Of a stretch of 19,000 nucleotides of DNA, positions 1 to 6,525 are shown in pieces. The DNA is from Methanocorpusculum sp. (lineage in GTDB: Archaea > Halobacteriota > Methanomicrobia > Methanomicrobiales > Methanocorpusculaceae), in NCBI GenBank assembly GCA_029987395.1, contig DALTVX010000058.1:1-19000 (forward strand), written 5' to 3'. The position numbers and the translations under genes were made by a program. Under the pieces are notes generated by a model. That model worked only from the letters and a program-made list of their open reading frames with translations, searched no databases and was not told the DNA's origin. Position 1 is the stretch's first letter; the number at the start of each line of letters is the position of its first letter.

Positions 1-1
1 A

Positions 2-673
2 ATCCTCGATAAATACGCTGACCTCGTCTACTGTCTGACTCTCGCCGATGTGCGTCACATCCCAAAAATGGATGTCGCATTAGTCGAGGGATCCGTCTGT
101 ATCAACGACGAGTGCTCAATGGAAGAGATTTTAGAAACCCGAGAAAACGCAACAATTGTTGTAGCTCTCGGAGGCTGCGCCTGCTACGGAAACATCACCC
201 GTTTCTGCCGCGGCGGACAGCAGAACCAGCCTCAGCATGAGGCTTTCCTGCCAGTCGGCGACCTGATCAAGGTGGACGTATACATCCCAGGATGTGCACC
301 AACACCACAGCAGATCAGAAACGTCTGTCTTATGGCATACCTGTTACTCAAAGGAAATGACGAGCAGAAGGCACTTGCAACTGCATACCTTACGCCACTC
401 ATGACCCTTGCAGCACAAGGAACCGAAGCATGCGGTTGCGACATGATGACCGAAGTCATCAACCAGGGTCTCTGCTGCGGATGCGGAACCTGTGCAGCAG
501 CATGCCCAGTCCATGCAATTACCATGCAGTATGGTAAACCACAGATCGAACGCGATCTCTGTATCAAATGTGGAGCATGCTACGCACAGTGCCCAAGAAG
601 CTTCTATAGCTTAGACGTCTGTGGACAGTATGAAGCAATCACTAACCTCATCGCAGAGGTTATGACACCCTGA
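2..673 (+). CDS. frhG: Coenzyme F420-reducing hydrogenase, gamma subunit (5'-truncated by window edge)
   Basis: Small, iron-sulfur subunit of the cytoplasmic F420-reducing [NiFe] hydrogenase (FrhAGB), which passes electrons from H2 oxidation in FrhA to the flavoprotein FrhB and on to F420. The frame is open from base 2, so the GTG at 50 is internal and the N-terminus lies outside the window; 223 codons are present. Visible are a small-subunit-type stretch GGCACYGN, the segment YIPGCAPTPQQI typical of NiFe small subunits, and a C-terminal ferredoxin-like domain with two 4Fe-4S motifs, CGCGTCAAACP and CIKCGACYAQCP. The TGA ends 18 bases before frhB, matching the usual frhADGB order. Identification is firm. 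Confidence 0.96.
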   Translation: MLDKYADLVYCLTLADVRHIPKMDVALVEGSVCINDECSMEEILETRENATIVVALGGCACYGNITRFCRGGQQNQPQHEAFLPVGDLIKVDVYIPGCAPTPQQIRNVCLMAYLLLKGNDEQKALATAYLTPLMTLAAQGTEACGCDMMTEVINQGLCCGCGTCAAACPVHAITMQYGKPQIERDLCIKCGACYAQCPRSFYSLDVCGQYEAITNLIAEVMTP

Positions 674-691
674 GGGTCCTGGAGAGAAAAA

Positions 692-1561
692 ATGGAAAAT
701 CTTGGACAATACAAGGCAGTCTACAAAGCCAAATCCGGCTGTGAAGACATTCTCACAAAGTCCCAGGACGGCGGAATCGTCACATCATTGTTTGCCTACG
801 CACTTGAGACAGGCATGATTGACGGAGCAATCGTCGCAGGACCAGGATCAGAGCCATACAAGCCTGAACCAATGATCGCCACTACGGTAGAAGAACTCTT
901 CGCGAGCCGTGGAACCAAATACTCGATCTCACCGAACATGTCATTGATCAAAGAGGCAACTCGCAGCTATGGTCTTGACAAAGTCGGTATCGTCGGAACT
1001 CCCTGTCAGATCCAGGCACTGCGCAAAGCACAGATCTATCCGATCGGCATGCGCGATGTCCCAGACAAAATTGCACTTGCAATTGGTATCTTCTGTATGG
1101 AGAACTTCCCCTACCAGGGACTTTTCCAGATGGTCGAAGACCACTGTGCAACAAAGATCGACAATGTCACCAAGATGGATATCGGAAAGGGCAAATTCTC
1201 AGTCTTCACCGAGCGCGGTGTAAACTCACAGATCCCCTTAAAGGTTACTCACAAGTACGAGCAGCCCGGATGTCACGTCTGTCTTGACTACGTTGCAAAC
1301 TTTGCAGATATCTCGACAGGTTCTGTTGGAACTCCTGATGGATGGTCTACCGTATTCGTTCGCTCGAAAACCGGTGAGGCAGCATTCAACAAGGCAGTCG
1401 AAGCAGGTTGGATCATTGCTGAGTCTATGGACGGAGTCAAGCCAGGTCTTGAACTCGTCGAGAAACTCGCAACCGAGAAGATCACCAAAAACAAGAAGTA
1501 CCTTGAACACCGTGCACACGAAAACTCTGTACTCAAGCCACTTCGAAACCCCTACATCTAA
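692..1561 (+). CDS. frhB: Coenzyme F420-reducing hydrogenase, beta subunit
   Basis: FAD- and 4Fe-4S-containing subunit that transfers electrons to coenzyme F420, giving the F420H2 used in methanogenesis from CO2. The 289-residue length fits the family. The N-terminal FrhB_N region (GGIVTSLFAYALETG) and the FrhB_C region with GTPCQIQALRKAQ are visible, as are Cys residues such as those in QPGCHVCLDY that suit cluster binding. Start: ATG at 692 with GGAG at 681-684, seven bases upstream. It follows frhG in the same transcript and is the last gene of the operon, since a hairpin and T-run come just after the stop codon. Confidence 0.97.
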   Translation: MENLGQYKAVYKAKSGCEDILTKSQDGGIVTSLFAYALETGMIDGAIVAGPGSEPYKPEPMIATTVEELFASRGTKYSISPNMSLIKEATRSYGLDKVGIVGTPCQIQALRKAQIYPIGMRDVPDKIALAIGIFCMENFPYQGLFQMVEDHCATKIDNVTKMDIGKGKFSVFTERGVNSQIPLKVTHKYEQPGCHVCLDYVANFADISTGSVGTPDGWSTVFVRSKTGEAAFNKAVEAGWIIAESMDGVKPGLELVEKLATEKITKNKKYLEHRAHENSVLKPLRNPYI

Positions 1562-1584
1562 ACGATGCATCATGGGTTATAAAA

Positions 1585-1614
1585 TGTACCCAACCTCTCG
1601 GGTACACTTTTTTT
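1585..1614 (+). terminator. Hairpin plus T-run terminator after frhB
   Basis: TGTACCC (1585-1591) pairs with GGGTACA (1600-1606) across an 8-base loop, and a run of seven T (1608-1614) follows. It lies 24 bases after the frhB stop and looks like an intrinsic terminator for the frh operon. Confidence 0.75.
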
Positions 1615-1647
1615 GAACTATTTCCTTACAACTCACGGCCTAAACGA

Positions 1648-1672
1648 ACATCTTTTCATCTCTAAAAGATGT
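1648..1672. repeat. 9-bp inverted repeat just upstream of the 1683 gene
   Basis: ACATCTTTT (1648-1656) and AAAAGATGT (1664-1672) form a perfect 9-bp inverted repeat with a 7-base spacer. It ends 10 bases before the ATG at 1683, so it is either an operator over the start region or a hairpin in the 5' leader of the downstream mRNA. Confidence 0.6.
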
Positions 1673-1682
1673 ACCTTGTATC

Positions 1683-2489
1683 ATGAATGATACATCTCCT
1701 CCTGCGCCGAAAAAAAGAACGGTAAAACCAAAAAAGGAATGCGTGACTGAGCCAGAAACGGCAAAACCCTCTCGGAAAAAAACTATTAAAGAAGAGAAGG
1801 TCACTCAACCGGAGGGGCAACCACACGAAAACCACAAACCTGTTCCCGAACAGTTTTTAACAGATCTTGGATCACTTGCTGAAATCCTGGAAGCTAATCA
1901 AACCATTCTCGAACCAATCAGAGAGGTTTTTGAGTATCATCTTGTCGACCCGATCGATAGAAAAACCTTCCCGAAACTTGTCAATGCCATGTCGATGCTT
2001 CTAGGAGCAAATGCGACGATGGTCCTCATGACGGCAAGTCATGTCAACTCTGCAGTCTTCTTCGACGATCTTCTTTATGCGATCAATGATGATAAAAAGA
2101 AAAGTGCGGTCTGGATCATCCAACATCTAACGTCACTGTACGGCAACCGTGTCCAGCAAGCGTACACACTCTCTGCCGGGACGATGGATGAAGACTGGCA
2201 CATGATCGATGTCAATACATACAAACGTGAATGTGAAACCCCGCTCTGGATAGTCAATCTCGAACTCGTACTCTATAACGGAACCGAGAACAAGATCACC
2301 ATGACACCCGACTCTGTCTTCCAACTCGTCGAGATCCTGGCCGCCGAGCTTGCAAAAAATATCCCAAAGGAAAATGTGGACGAAGGGCTCATCACCAAAT
2401 GCGAAAAAAACTTTACAGCTTTCTATGAAAAATTCTATGGCTGCAAAGACGGAAAAAAAGATGATGAACACCCACCCGGGTATGCGTGA
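1683..2489 (+). CDS. Hypothetical protein with Lys/Pro-rich N-terminal tail
   Basis: I do not recognise this 268-residue protein. Residues 1 to about 55 are low-complexity, rich in Lys, Glu and Pro (for example PKKRTVKPKK) and probably disordered. From about residue 60 it looks globular and alpha-helical, with stretches such as SLAEILEANQTILEPIREVF and an acidic, aromatic C-terminal part ending in a Lys/Asp-rich tail. There is no signal peptide, membrane segment, metal-binding Cys cluster or nucleotide motif. The basic tail could contact nucleic acid or an acidic partner; that is inference. Coding-like composition and clean boundaries (frh terminator upstream, T-run downstream) support a real single-gene unit. 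Confidence 0.8.
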   Translation: MNDTSPPAPKKRTVKPKKECVTEPETAKPSRKKTIKEEKVTQPEGQPHENHKPVPEQFLTDLGSLAEILEANQTILEPIREVFEYHLVDPIDRKTFPKLVNAMSMLLGANATMVLMTASHVNSAVFFDDLLYAINDDKKKSAVWIIQHLTSLYGNRVQQAYTLSAGTMDEDWHMIDVNTYKRECETPLWIVNLELVLYNGTENKITMTPDSVFQLVEILAAELAKNIPKENVDEGLITKCEKNFTAFYEKFYGCKDGKKDDEHPPGYA

Positions 2490-2499
2490 ACAGTAACAT

Positions 2500-2539
2500 T
2501 TTTTTTTCAAAAAATAAGATGTCTACCGGGATTTCCGGT
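2500..2539. terminator. Bidirectional T-run terminator region between convergent genes
   Basis: For the + strand gene, nine T (2500-2508) follow the stop at 2489. For the - strand gene, a small hairpin (ACCGG 2525-2529 / CCGGT 2535-2539) at its stop codon is followed on that strand by a T-run (the A-run at 2511-2516) and then by As. Confidence 0.6.
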
Positions 2540-3726
2540 TAGTTCTTGCGTCTTGCAAATGCGAAGACAGATGCAGCACAAAGACCCGCAAGGATCCCTA
2601 CGATAGGAACAGGAGTCTGTGTAGTATTTGCAGATGAATCGCTTTTCGCATAGATCATCAGCTCATCAAGTTCAGCGTCAGATAGGTCGTAGCTGAAGAA
2701 CATCGAGTAGAACTCCTTAACCTTGTCTTCAACGTTGTAATCAAACACGTCAGGATAAAACAGGTTTCCAAGCCAGATCATAGAGAGAAGCCGCTGAACT
2801 GATGGTGGGCTTCCCATCCAGTTGTAGGGGCCACAGGGAGCTTCATAAACATTGCCATTCTTCGCAGCACGGAGTGACTGCCACATTTGACTGTTCATGA
2901 TTTCATTGTAGTAGGCATGGTCTGCAGTGTAACTTACAATGATATAATCCGGATTCAGCGAAAGGATATCCTCCATCGTATACTCATCACCTAATCCGCT
3001 ACCCGTAACAGCAGCCCCTGCGAGGTTATTTGCCAGGTAGTTGATCACTTCACCATGATACGATTTCTCGCCGGATCCGATCAGATGAACTGAGTTGCCG
3101 GAAACGCCCGAAACGTGGATCATTGACTTTTTATTTGCACCTACTTGTGCCATTCCGGTTTCAAACTCTTTCAAAAGATCCGAAACATAGGTGGAAAGCT
3201 CCTTTCCACGTGCCTCGTTCGAAAGAAGGGTCCCGAGTGTGAGATAGGATGTGGGTATATCACTGAGTTTATTTTGGGTAACAAATACAAAAGGGACACC
3301 TGTTGTTGCCTGTATAGTATCAAGATCCTCTTTCATCGTTCCTTTTGCCGCACCAACATCCAAAACAAGATCGATATGGAGATTTTTATTAAGTTCCATG
3401 ATCTCTTCAGCATTCATAGTGGATTTCGATCCATAGAACTGACCGGTCACCGGTAAGGTGAAAAGACGTGAATCAATGTATTTTTCCTCATTAGCAGCAA
3501 ACTTGCAGAATATGCTCACAAACAAATCAGGGTCAAATGAATAGAGCACAATCTGTGCAAGTGGGCCGGAAGGCGATACTGCGTCAATAGTTGTCGGCAA
3601 CGTGATTTCACGACCAACATCATCAACAAATGTTTTGGTCTCTTCAGCTGAGACGCCGCCGCAAAAAACAGCAGACCCAACACAAATAAGAACCAAAAAT
3701 AAAATTATTCCTCGTATTTTCGTCAT
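2539..3726 (-). CDS. Periplasmic-type solute-binding protein, BtuF/FepB class, C-terminally anchored
   Basis: Extracytoplasmic binding protein of the class that serves iron-siderophore, cobalamin or related ABC importers (cluster A-III, two lobes joined by a long helix). Start: ATG at 3726 rather than the upstream in-frame ATG at 3798, because GGAGGT (3731-3736 on this strand) sits four bases upstream and the protein then begins with a normal signal peptide (MTKIRGIILFLVLICVG, cleavage near VSA-EE). TFVDDVGREITLP is the usual N-terminal motif of the class. The last residues (TPVPIVGILAGL, a hydrophobic stretch, then ARRKN) form a tripartite C-terminal sorting or anchor signal of the PGF-CTERM type common in these methanogens. 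395 residues. No permease or ATPase gene is adjacent, so the substrate is open. Confidence 0.88.
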   Translation of the reverse strand: MTKIRGIILFLVLICVGSAVFCGGVSAEETKTFVDDVGREITLPTTIDAVSPSGPLAQIVLYSFDPDLFVSIFCKFAANEEKYIDSRLFTLPVTGQFYGSKSTMNAEEIMELNKNLHIDLVLDVGAAKGTMKEDLDTIQATTGVPFVFVTQNKLSDIPTSYLTLGTLLSNEARGKELSTYVSDLLKEFETGMAQVGANKKSMIHVSGVSGNSVHLIGSGEKSYHGEVINYLANNLAGAAVTGSGLGDEYTMEDILSLNPDYIIVSYTADHAYYNEIMNSQMWQSLRAAKNGNVYEAPCGPYNWMGSPPSVQRLLSMIWLGNLFYPDVFDYNVEDKVKEFYSMFFSYDLSDAELDELMIYAKSDSSANTTQTPVPIVGILAGLCAASVFAFARRKN

Positions 3727-3772
3727 AGATACCTCCACCTCACAGATGGATAAAAGAATATGTACCGAAGCG

Positions 3773-3825
3773 CATATAATAATTACTAAAATAATCATTA
3801 AAGTAAATTAAAAATAGTTTACTTT
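3773..3825 (-). promoter_or_regulatory. Promoter region of the solute-binding protein gene with inverted repeat
   Basis: Reading on the - strand, a TATA-like TTATTATATG (3773-3782) would place transcription start near 3748, giving a short leader carrying the GGAGGT site. Just upstream lies an inverted repeat, AAAGTAAA (3800-3807) / TTTACTTT (3818-3825), spacer 10. Its position suits a regulator of uptake, but no regulator is identifiable. Confidence 0.4.
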
Positions 3826-3947
3826 TTAATGTTTTTATTGATAGATTTCCAAATGTGATAAAAAATTGGGATTCCGCTTTGAACCATAGTGGTGAGAGAA
3901 AAATGTGTTAAAAAAGCGAAAAAATAGAGGTTAAGGTCAGTCCTAAC

Positions 3948-5201
3948 TCAACGGATCTCGTGAATGACCATGCCTGAAAGCAGTTTTGGTTCAAACCATG
4001 TTGATTTTGGCGGCATGATAAGTCCCGCATTGGCAACATCGATGACCTGCTGTGCAGTCACTGGCTGCATAATGAATGCCGCCGAGTACTCTCCTTTGTC
4101 AACCTCTTTTATAACATCTGCAAGCGGAGCAAAACCACCGACAAACGAAATACGTGGGTCGCCGCGGGGATCGAAGATAGCAAGCATATCGTCCAATACA
4201 AGTTCCTGCAGAACAGATACATCAAGCCGTGAGATCTCATCTGCCGCCGGATCGACCGGGCGGGTCAGTTCATACCACTGGCTTTCAAGATACAGATGGA
4301 TGATATGCATCGATGTATTAGCATCAGCAGGGATGATATTTTTAGATACGTCAACCTTCTTTAACTGCGTGACGGTAAATCTGAGCGCAAGATCTCCAAG
4401 GAACTGGTCGGCATTCATTCCGGCAAGATCTCGCACAAGACGGTGATATCCATGGATGCAGACCGAATCATGCGCAAATAGAACGCTCATGAATTTTTCT
4501 GCATCAGGTGTTGCACGGCCTTCTGCTTTTCTTCGAGCCAAAACATTTGCAGACGATTTTGCTCGGTGGTGGCCATCAGCAATGTAAAGATTGGAGATGT
4601 CAGCAAAGAGTCCTGTGATCTTACTGACCTCAGCAGGATCTGCCACGCGGAAGATCTGGTGGAGATTTCCACCTGCTGATACATATTCACCATCGGGTGT
4701 GTGGGCGCCAGCGATGCTGCAAAGGGTTTGATGGATGAGTCCTGAGTCTTTATACAGTAAGAACACCTGACCCGTGTGTGCGGACACAGCATCGATATGA
4801 CGCGTTCTATCCTCTTCTTTATCATATCGTGTCAGTTCGTGCTTTTTGATCGTATCATCATTGTATTCCGCAACAGAAACACAGGAGATGAGTCCGGTGA
4901 ACAGCTCCCCACCAAGAGTTATCTGATAGATATAGAAGGAGGGAAAATCATCTTCAACAAAAAGTCCCTCTGCTTTCATCTTTGAAAACATTTCTGCGGC
5001 TCTTTTATAGATCCGGTCATCGTGCGGATCGATATCCATCAACTCCGCATCAGGACGGATAACTCGAAGGAAGGAGCGGGGATTTTCTGCTATCTCTGCT
5101 GCAGCCTCTTCTGCGCTGATGACATCGTACGGTACGGACGGCACGCTTCGGTATGCATCCGGAGCGGGACGAAGGCCAGTGAAGGGGTATACGCTAACCA
5201 T
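3948..5201 (-). CDS. DUF1015 family protein
   Basis: Member of the DUF1015/COG4198 family, widespread in bacteria and methanogens, whose biochemical role I cannot state with confidence; homologues often sit near serine-biosynthesis genes. Supporting features are the N-terminal VYPFTGLRPAP, the SVPYDVIS segment, the signature YIADGHHRAKSSANV in the middle, and a length of 417 residues. Start: ATG at 5201 (MVSVYPFTG) is preferred over the upstream in-frame codon at 5240, because family members begin at this point and the longer version would overlap the divergent promoter. No Shine-Dalgarno site is visible, which suits a leaderless transcript. It does not form an operon with its neighbours. Confidence 0.9.
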   Translation of the reverse strand: MVSVYPFTGLRPAPDAYRSVPSVPYDVISAEEAAAEIAENPRSFLRVIRPDAELMDIDPHDDRIYKRAAEMFSKMKAEGLFVEDDFPSFYIYQITLGGELFTGLISCVSVAEYNDDTIKKHELTRYDKEEDRTRHIDAVSAHTGQVFLLYKDSGLIHQTLCSIAGAHTPDGEYVSAGGNLHQIFRVADPAEVSKITGLFADISNLYIADGHHRAKSSANVLARRKAEGRATPDAEKFMSVLFAHDSVCIHGYHRLVRDLAGMNADQFLGDLALRFTVTQLKKVDVSKNIIPADANTSMHIIHLYLESQWYELTRPVDPAADEISRLDVSVLQELVLDDMLAIFDPRGDPRISFVGGFAPLADVIKEVDKGEYSAAFIMQPVTAQQVIDVANAGLIMPPKSTWFEPKLLSGMVIHEIR

Positions 5202-5240
5202 TATGCTATATTGATTAGAGCCCAATAGTAAAAATAGCAA
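5202..5240. promoter_or_regulatory. 39-bp divergent promoter, DUF1015 gene / rimI
   Basis: Only 39 bases separate the two divergent starts. CTATATT (5206-5212) is a TATA candidate for the + gene and predicts transcription start about six bases before its ATG. On the other strand CTATTTTTA (within 5228-5238) predicts a start about six bases before the DUF1015 ATG. Neither side has a ribosome binding site, so both mRNAs may be leaderless or nearly so. Confidence 0.45.
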
Positions 5241-5723
5241 ATGGTAACCTTTAGAGGAGTGGGTGGGACAGCGGCCGGTTGTCTGATCAGGAAAGCAACG
5301 ATCGAGGACATTCCTGAAATATATCGGATCGAACTCCTGTGCTTCCCTGATCCATGGGATTATAAAGCATTGTTAGAGATGATGACGGTTTTTTTGACCT
5401 CGTTTTATGTAGCGGAGGCAGAAGGAAGGATCGTCGGATTTTCAGCAGGAGCGATCGAGGAGCTGGACCTAGAGAAATACGGACATATCTGCAATCTTGC
5501 TGTCTCTCCTGACATGCGAGCATTTGGTATCGGACGACTGCTGCTCCGTAAACTTGAACGGGATTTTTTTCTGGAGGGATGCTCAGGATGCAGTTTAGAG
5601 GTGAGGGTTGGAAACACCCAGGCACGAGCATTTTATCATAAGATCGGATATGAAGATGTGATAACCTTTGGAGAATATTATAAAGATGGGGAAGATGCCG
5701 TTGTGATGATGCGCTGGTTCTAA
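5241..5723 (+). CDS. rimI: GNAT N-acetyltransferase, RimI/Ard1-like
   Basis: Acetyl-CoA-dependent N-terminal protein acetyltransferase of the archaeal RimI/Ard1 type; the archaeal enzyme modifies the N-termini of ribosomal and other proteins in the cytoplasm. The 160-residue protein carries the RimI opening IRKATIEDIPEIYRIE and LLCFPDPW, the beta4 segment ICNLAVSPDMR, the acetyl-CoA pyrophosphate-binding motif RAFGIGRLL, and the C-terminal NTQARAFYHKIGYE with the general-acid Tyr. The first 16 or so residues (MVTFRGVGGTAAGC) precede the normal family start; no internal ATG lies between, and a GTG at 5259 is the only alternative. A TATA box at 5206-5212 suits a near-leaderless ATG at 5241. Substrate specificity is inferred from family only. 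Confidence 0.9.
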   Translation: MVTFRGVGGTAAGCLIRKATIEDIPEIYRIELLCFPDPWDYKALLEMMTVFLTSFYVAEAEGRIVGFSAGAIEELDLEKYGHICNLAVSPDMRAFGIGRLLLRKLERDFFLEGCSGCSLEVRVGNTQARAFYHKIGYEDVITFGEYYKDGEDAVVMMRWF

Positions 5724-5756
5724 CTTCTTTGTAATAATATGATAACTTGAATGGAG

Positions 5757-5767
5757 AGTTTATATCG
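5757..5767 (+). promoter_or_regulatory. TATA box of the cupin gene
   Basis: GTTTATATCGG lies about 26 bases before the ATG at 5789. This puts the predicted transcription start at or next to the start codon, consistent with a leaderless mRNA, as no ribosome binding site is visible. Confidence 0.5.
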
Positions 5768-5788
5768 GAAAAACTCATATAAGAAATC

Positions 5789-6127
5789 ATGACAGACACA
5801 AAAGAGTTCAAAGATCTGATAGGAACTCCCATTCCCCTAAAAAGCCTAGCCGAGTACCAGGCTGGTTCGGTCGTTTCCCGCATGGTCATCAATAGAAAAT
5901 CTGGTACTGTTACGGCGTTCGCTTTTGATAAAGGTGAAGGCCTTTCTGAACATTCAGCTCCTTATGATGCTCTCGTGATCGTTCTTGAGGGAGAGGCGGA
6001 GATTCCGATCGGTGGAGTTTCCCATTTTGTAAAAGAAGGAGATATGCTGATAATGCCGGCAAAGATCCCTCATGCGGTTCATCCCCTGACACGTTTTAAA
6101 ATGATGCTCGTGATGATCCACGAGTGA
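5789..6127 (+). CDS. Small single-domain cupin protein
   Basis: 112-residue protein consisting of one conserved-barrel cupin_2 domain. Motif 1 is reduced: H55 is present in GLSEHSAPYDALVIVLEG, but the second His of the usual HxH pair is replaced, and D60/E67 are the nearby acidic residues. Motif 2, GDMLIMPAKIPHAV, keeps H95, with H98 just after. Metal binding is therefore plausible but not certain. Small cupins of this kind have varied roles (isomerases, small-molecule sensors, storage) and no substrate can be named. It has its own TATA box and no operon partner. Confidence 0.88.
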   Translation: MTDTKEFKDLIGTPIPLKSLAEYQAGSVVSRMVINRKSGTVTAFAFDKGEGLSEHSAPYDALVIVLEGEAEIPIGGVSHFVKEGDMLIMPAKIPHAVHPLTRFKMMLVMIHE

Positions 6128-6237
6128 AAATATCCGCGTGATTATTCGGAACGAGTAAATTCACCAAAACTTTTTTCGGCAAAACATCCACTTGCGAAAT
6201 AATTCCGGGCCGGATTTATACAAACCAAACTCCCAAT
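6128..6237. other. Gene-free stretch before the structured-RNA candidate
   Basis: No ORF with coding character is present. A T-run (6171-6176) may end the cupin transcript, and ATTTATA at 6214-6220 is a TATA candidate for transcription to the right starting near 6240. Nothing else was recognised. Confidence 0.5.
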
Positions 6238-6479
6238 AGAGAGAGTGGAACAATATGTTCCATTACCATTGAAAGAATACGAAAAACACGTTTACTCTCT
6301 TTGAACAAAAAATTGGAGGATCTACTTATGAGCGGAATTCGTTAAAACACAAAGGCAATTGTTACCAGCTTTAATATTTCAAACAGATAATCATCAGGAT
6401 TAATTGACATGCACTAGTCAATCGACGCCCAATAATCTATAATGATATTAGAAACAAACTTCTCTTTTCTTCTTTCTTT
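6238..6479 (+). ncRNA. Candidate small structured RNA with a five-codon ORF
   Basis: The stretch begins about 25 bases after a TATA-like ATTTATA (6214-6220). AGAGAGAGT (6238-6246) can pair with ACTCTCTTT (6294-6302), with one G-U, enclosing a perfect 7-bp hairpin TGGAACA (6246-6252) / TGTTCCA (6256-6262) that shares one base with the outer stem. Next come a strong ribosome binding site, GGAGGA (6315-6320), and ATG at 6328 with seven-base spacing, encoding only MSGIR before TAA (6343-6345). A further hairpin, ATTGAC (6403-6408) / GTCAAT (6417-6422), precedes a pyrimidine-rich, T-rich stretch (6460-6479) able to terminate. No homologous RNA family is recognised. It could instead be the leader of a decayed gene. 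Confidence 0.35.
6328..6345 (+). CDS. Five-codon mini-ORF with strong Shine-Dalgarno site
   Basis: ATG-AGC-GGA-ATT-CGT-TAA encodes MSGIR. GGAGGA seven bases upstream is as strong as the site of any real gene in the window, although the product is minimal. It resembles a leader peptide or a stop-codon-disrupted gene start; reading past the stop gives only about 13 more codons before another stop. No downstream gene on this strand could be attenuated. Confidence 0.3.
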   Translation: MSGIR

Positions 6480-6490
6480 AGAAAATCCGA

Positions 6491-6510
6491 AAATAAAAAA
6501 TGTAAAAAAA
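6491..6510 (-). terminator. T-run terminator of hppA
   Basis: Two A-runs on the + strand (6495-6500 and 6504-6510) read as T-runs on the - strand, starting about 15 bases after the hppA stop. This is a typical archaeal terminator without a hairpin. Confidence 0.5.
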
Positions 6511-6525
6511 TAAGTTTGATTATCC

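Noticed and set aside
50..52. GTG as start codon of the first hydrogenase gene
   Set aside because: The frame is open back to base 2 and reads as hydrogenase small-subunit sequence, so the gene is cut by the window edge and the GTG is internal.
3727..3798. N-terminal extension of the solute-binding protein to the ATG at 3798
   Set aside because: The extension puts a second hydrophobic stretch before a normal signal peptide and covers the GGAGGT ribosome binding site that serves the ATG at 3726.
6231..6251. A further ORB-like site around GAGTGGAAC upstream of the small-RNA candidate
   Set aside because: Only the GTGGAA part agrees; the G-rich half is absent and the rest matches about half the bases, close to chance.
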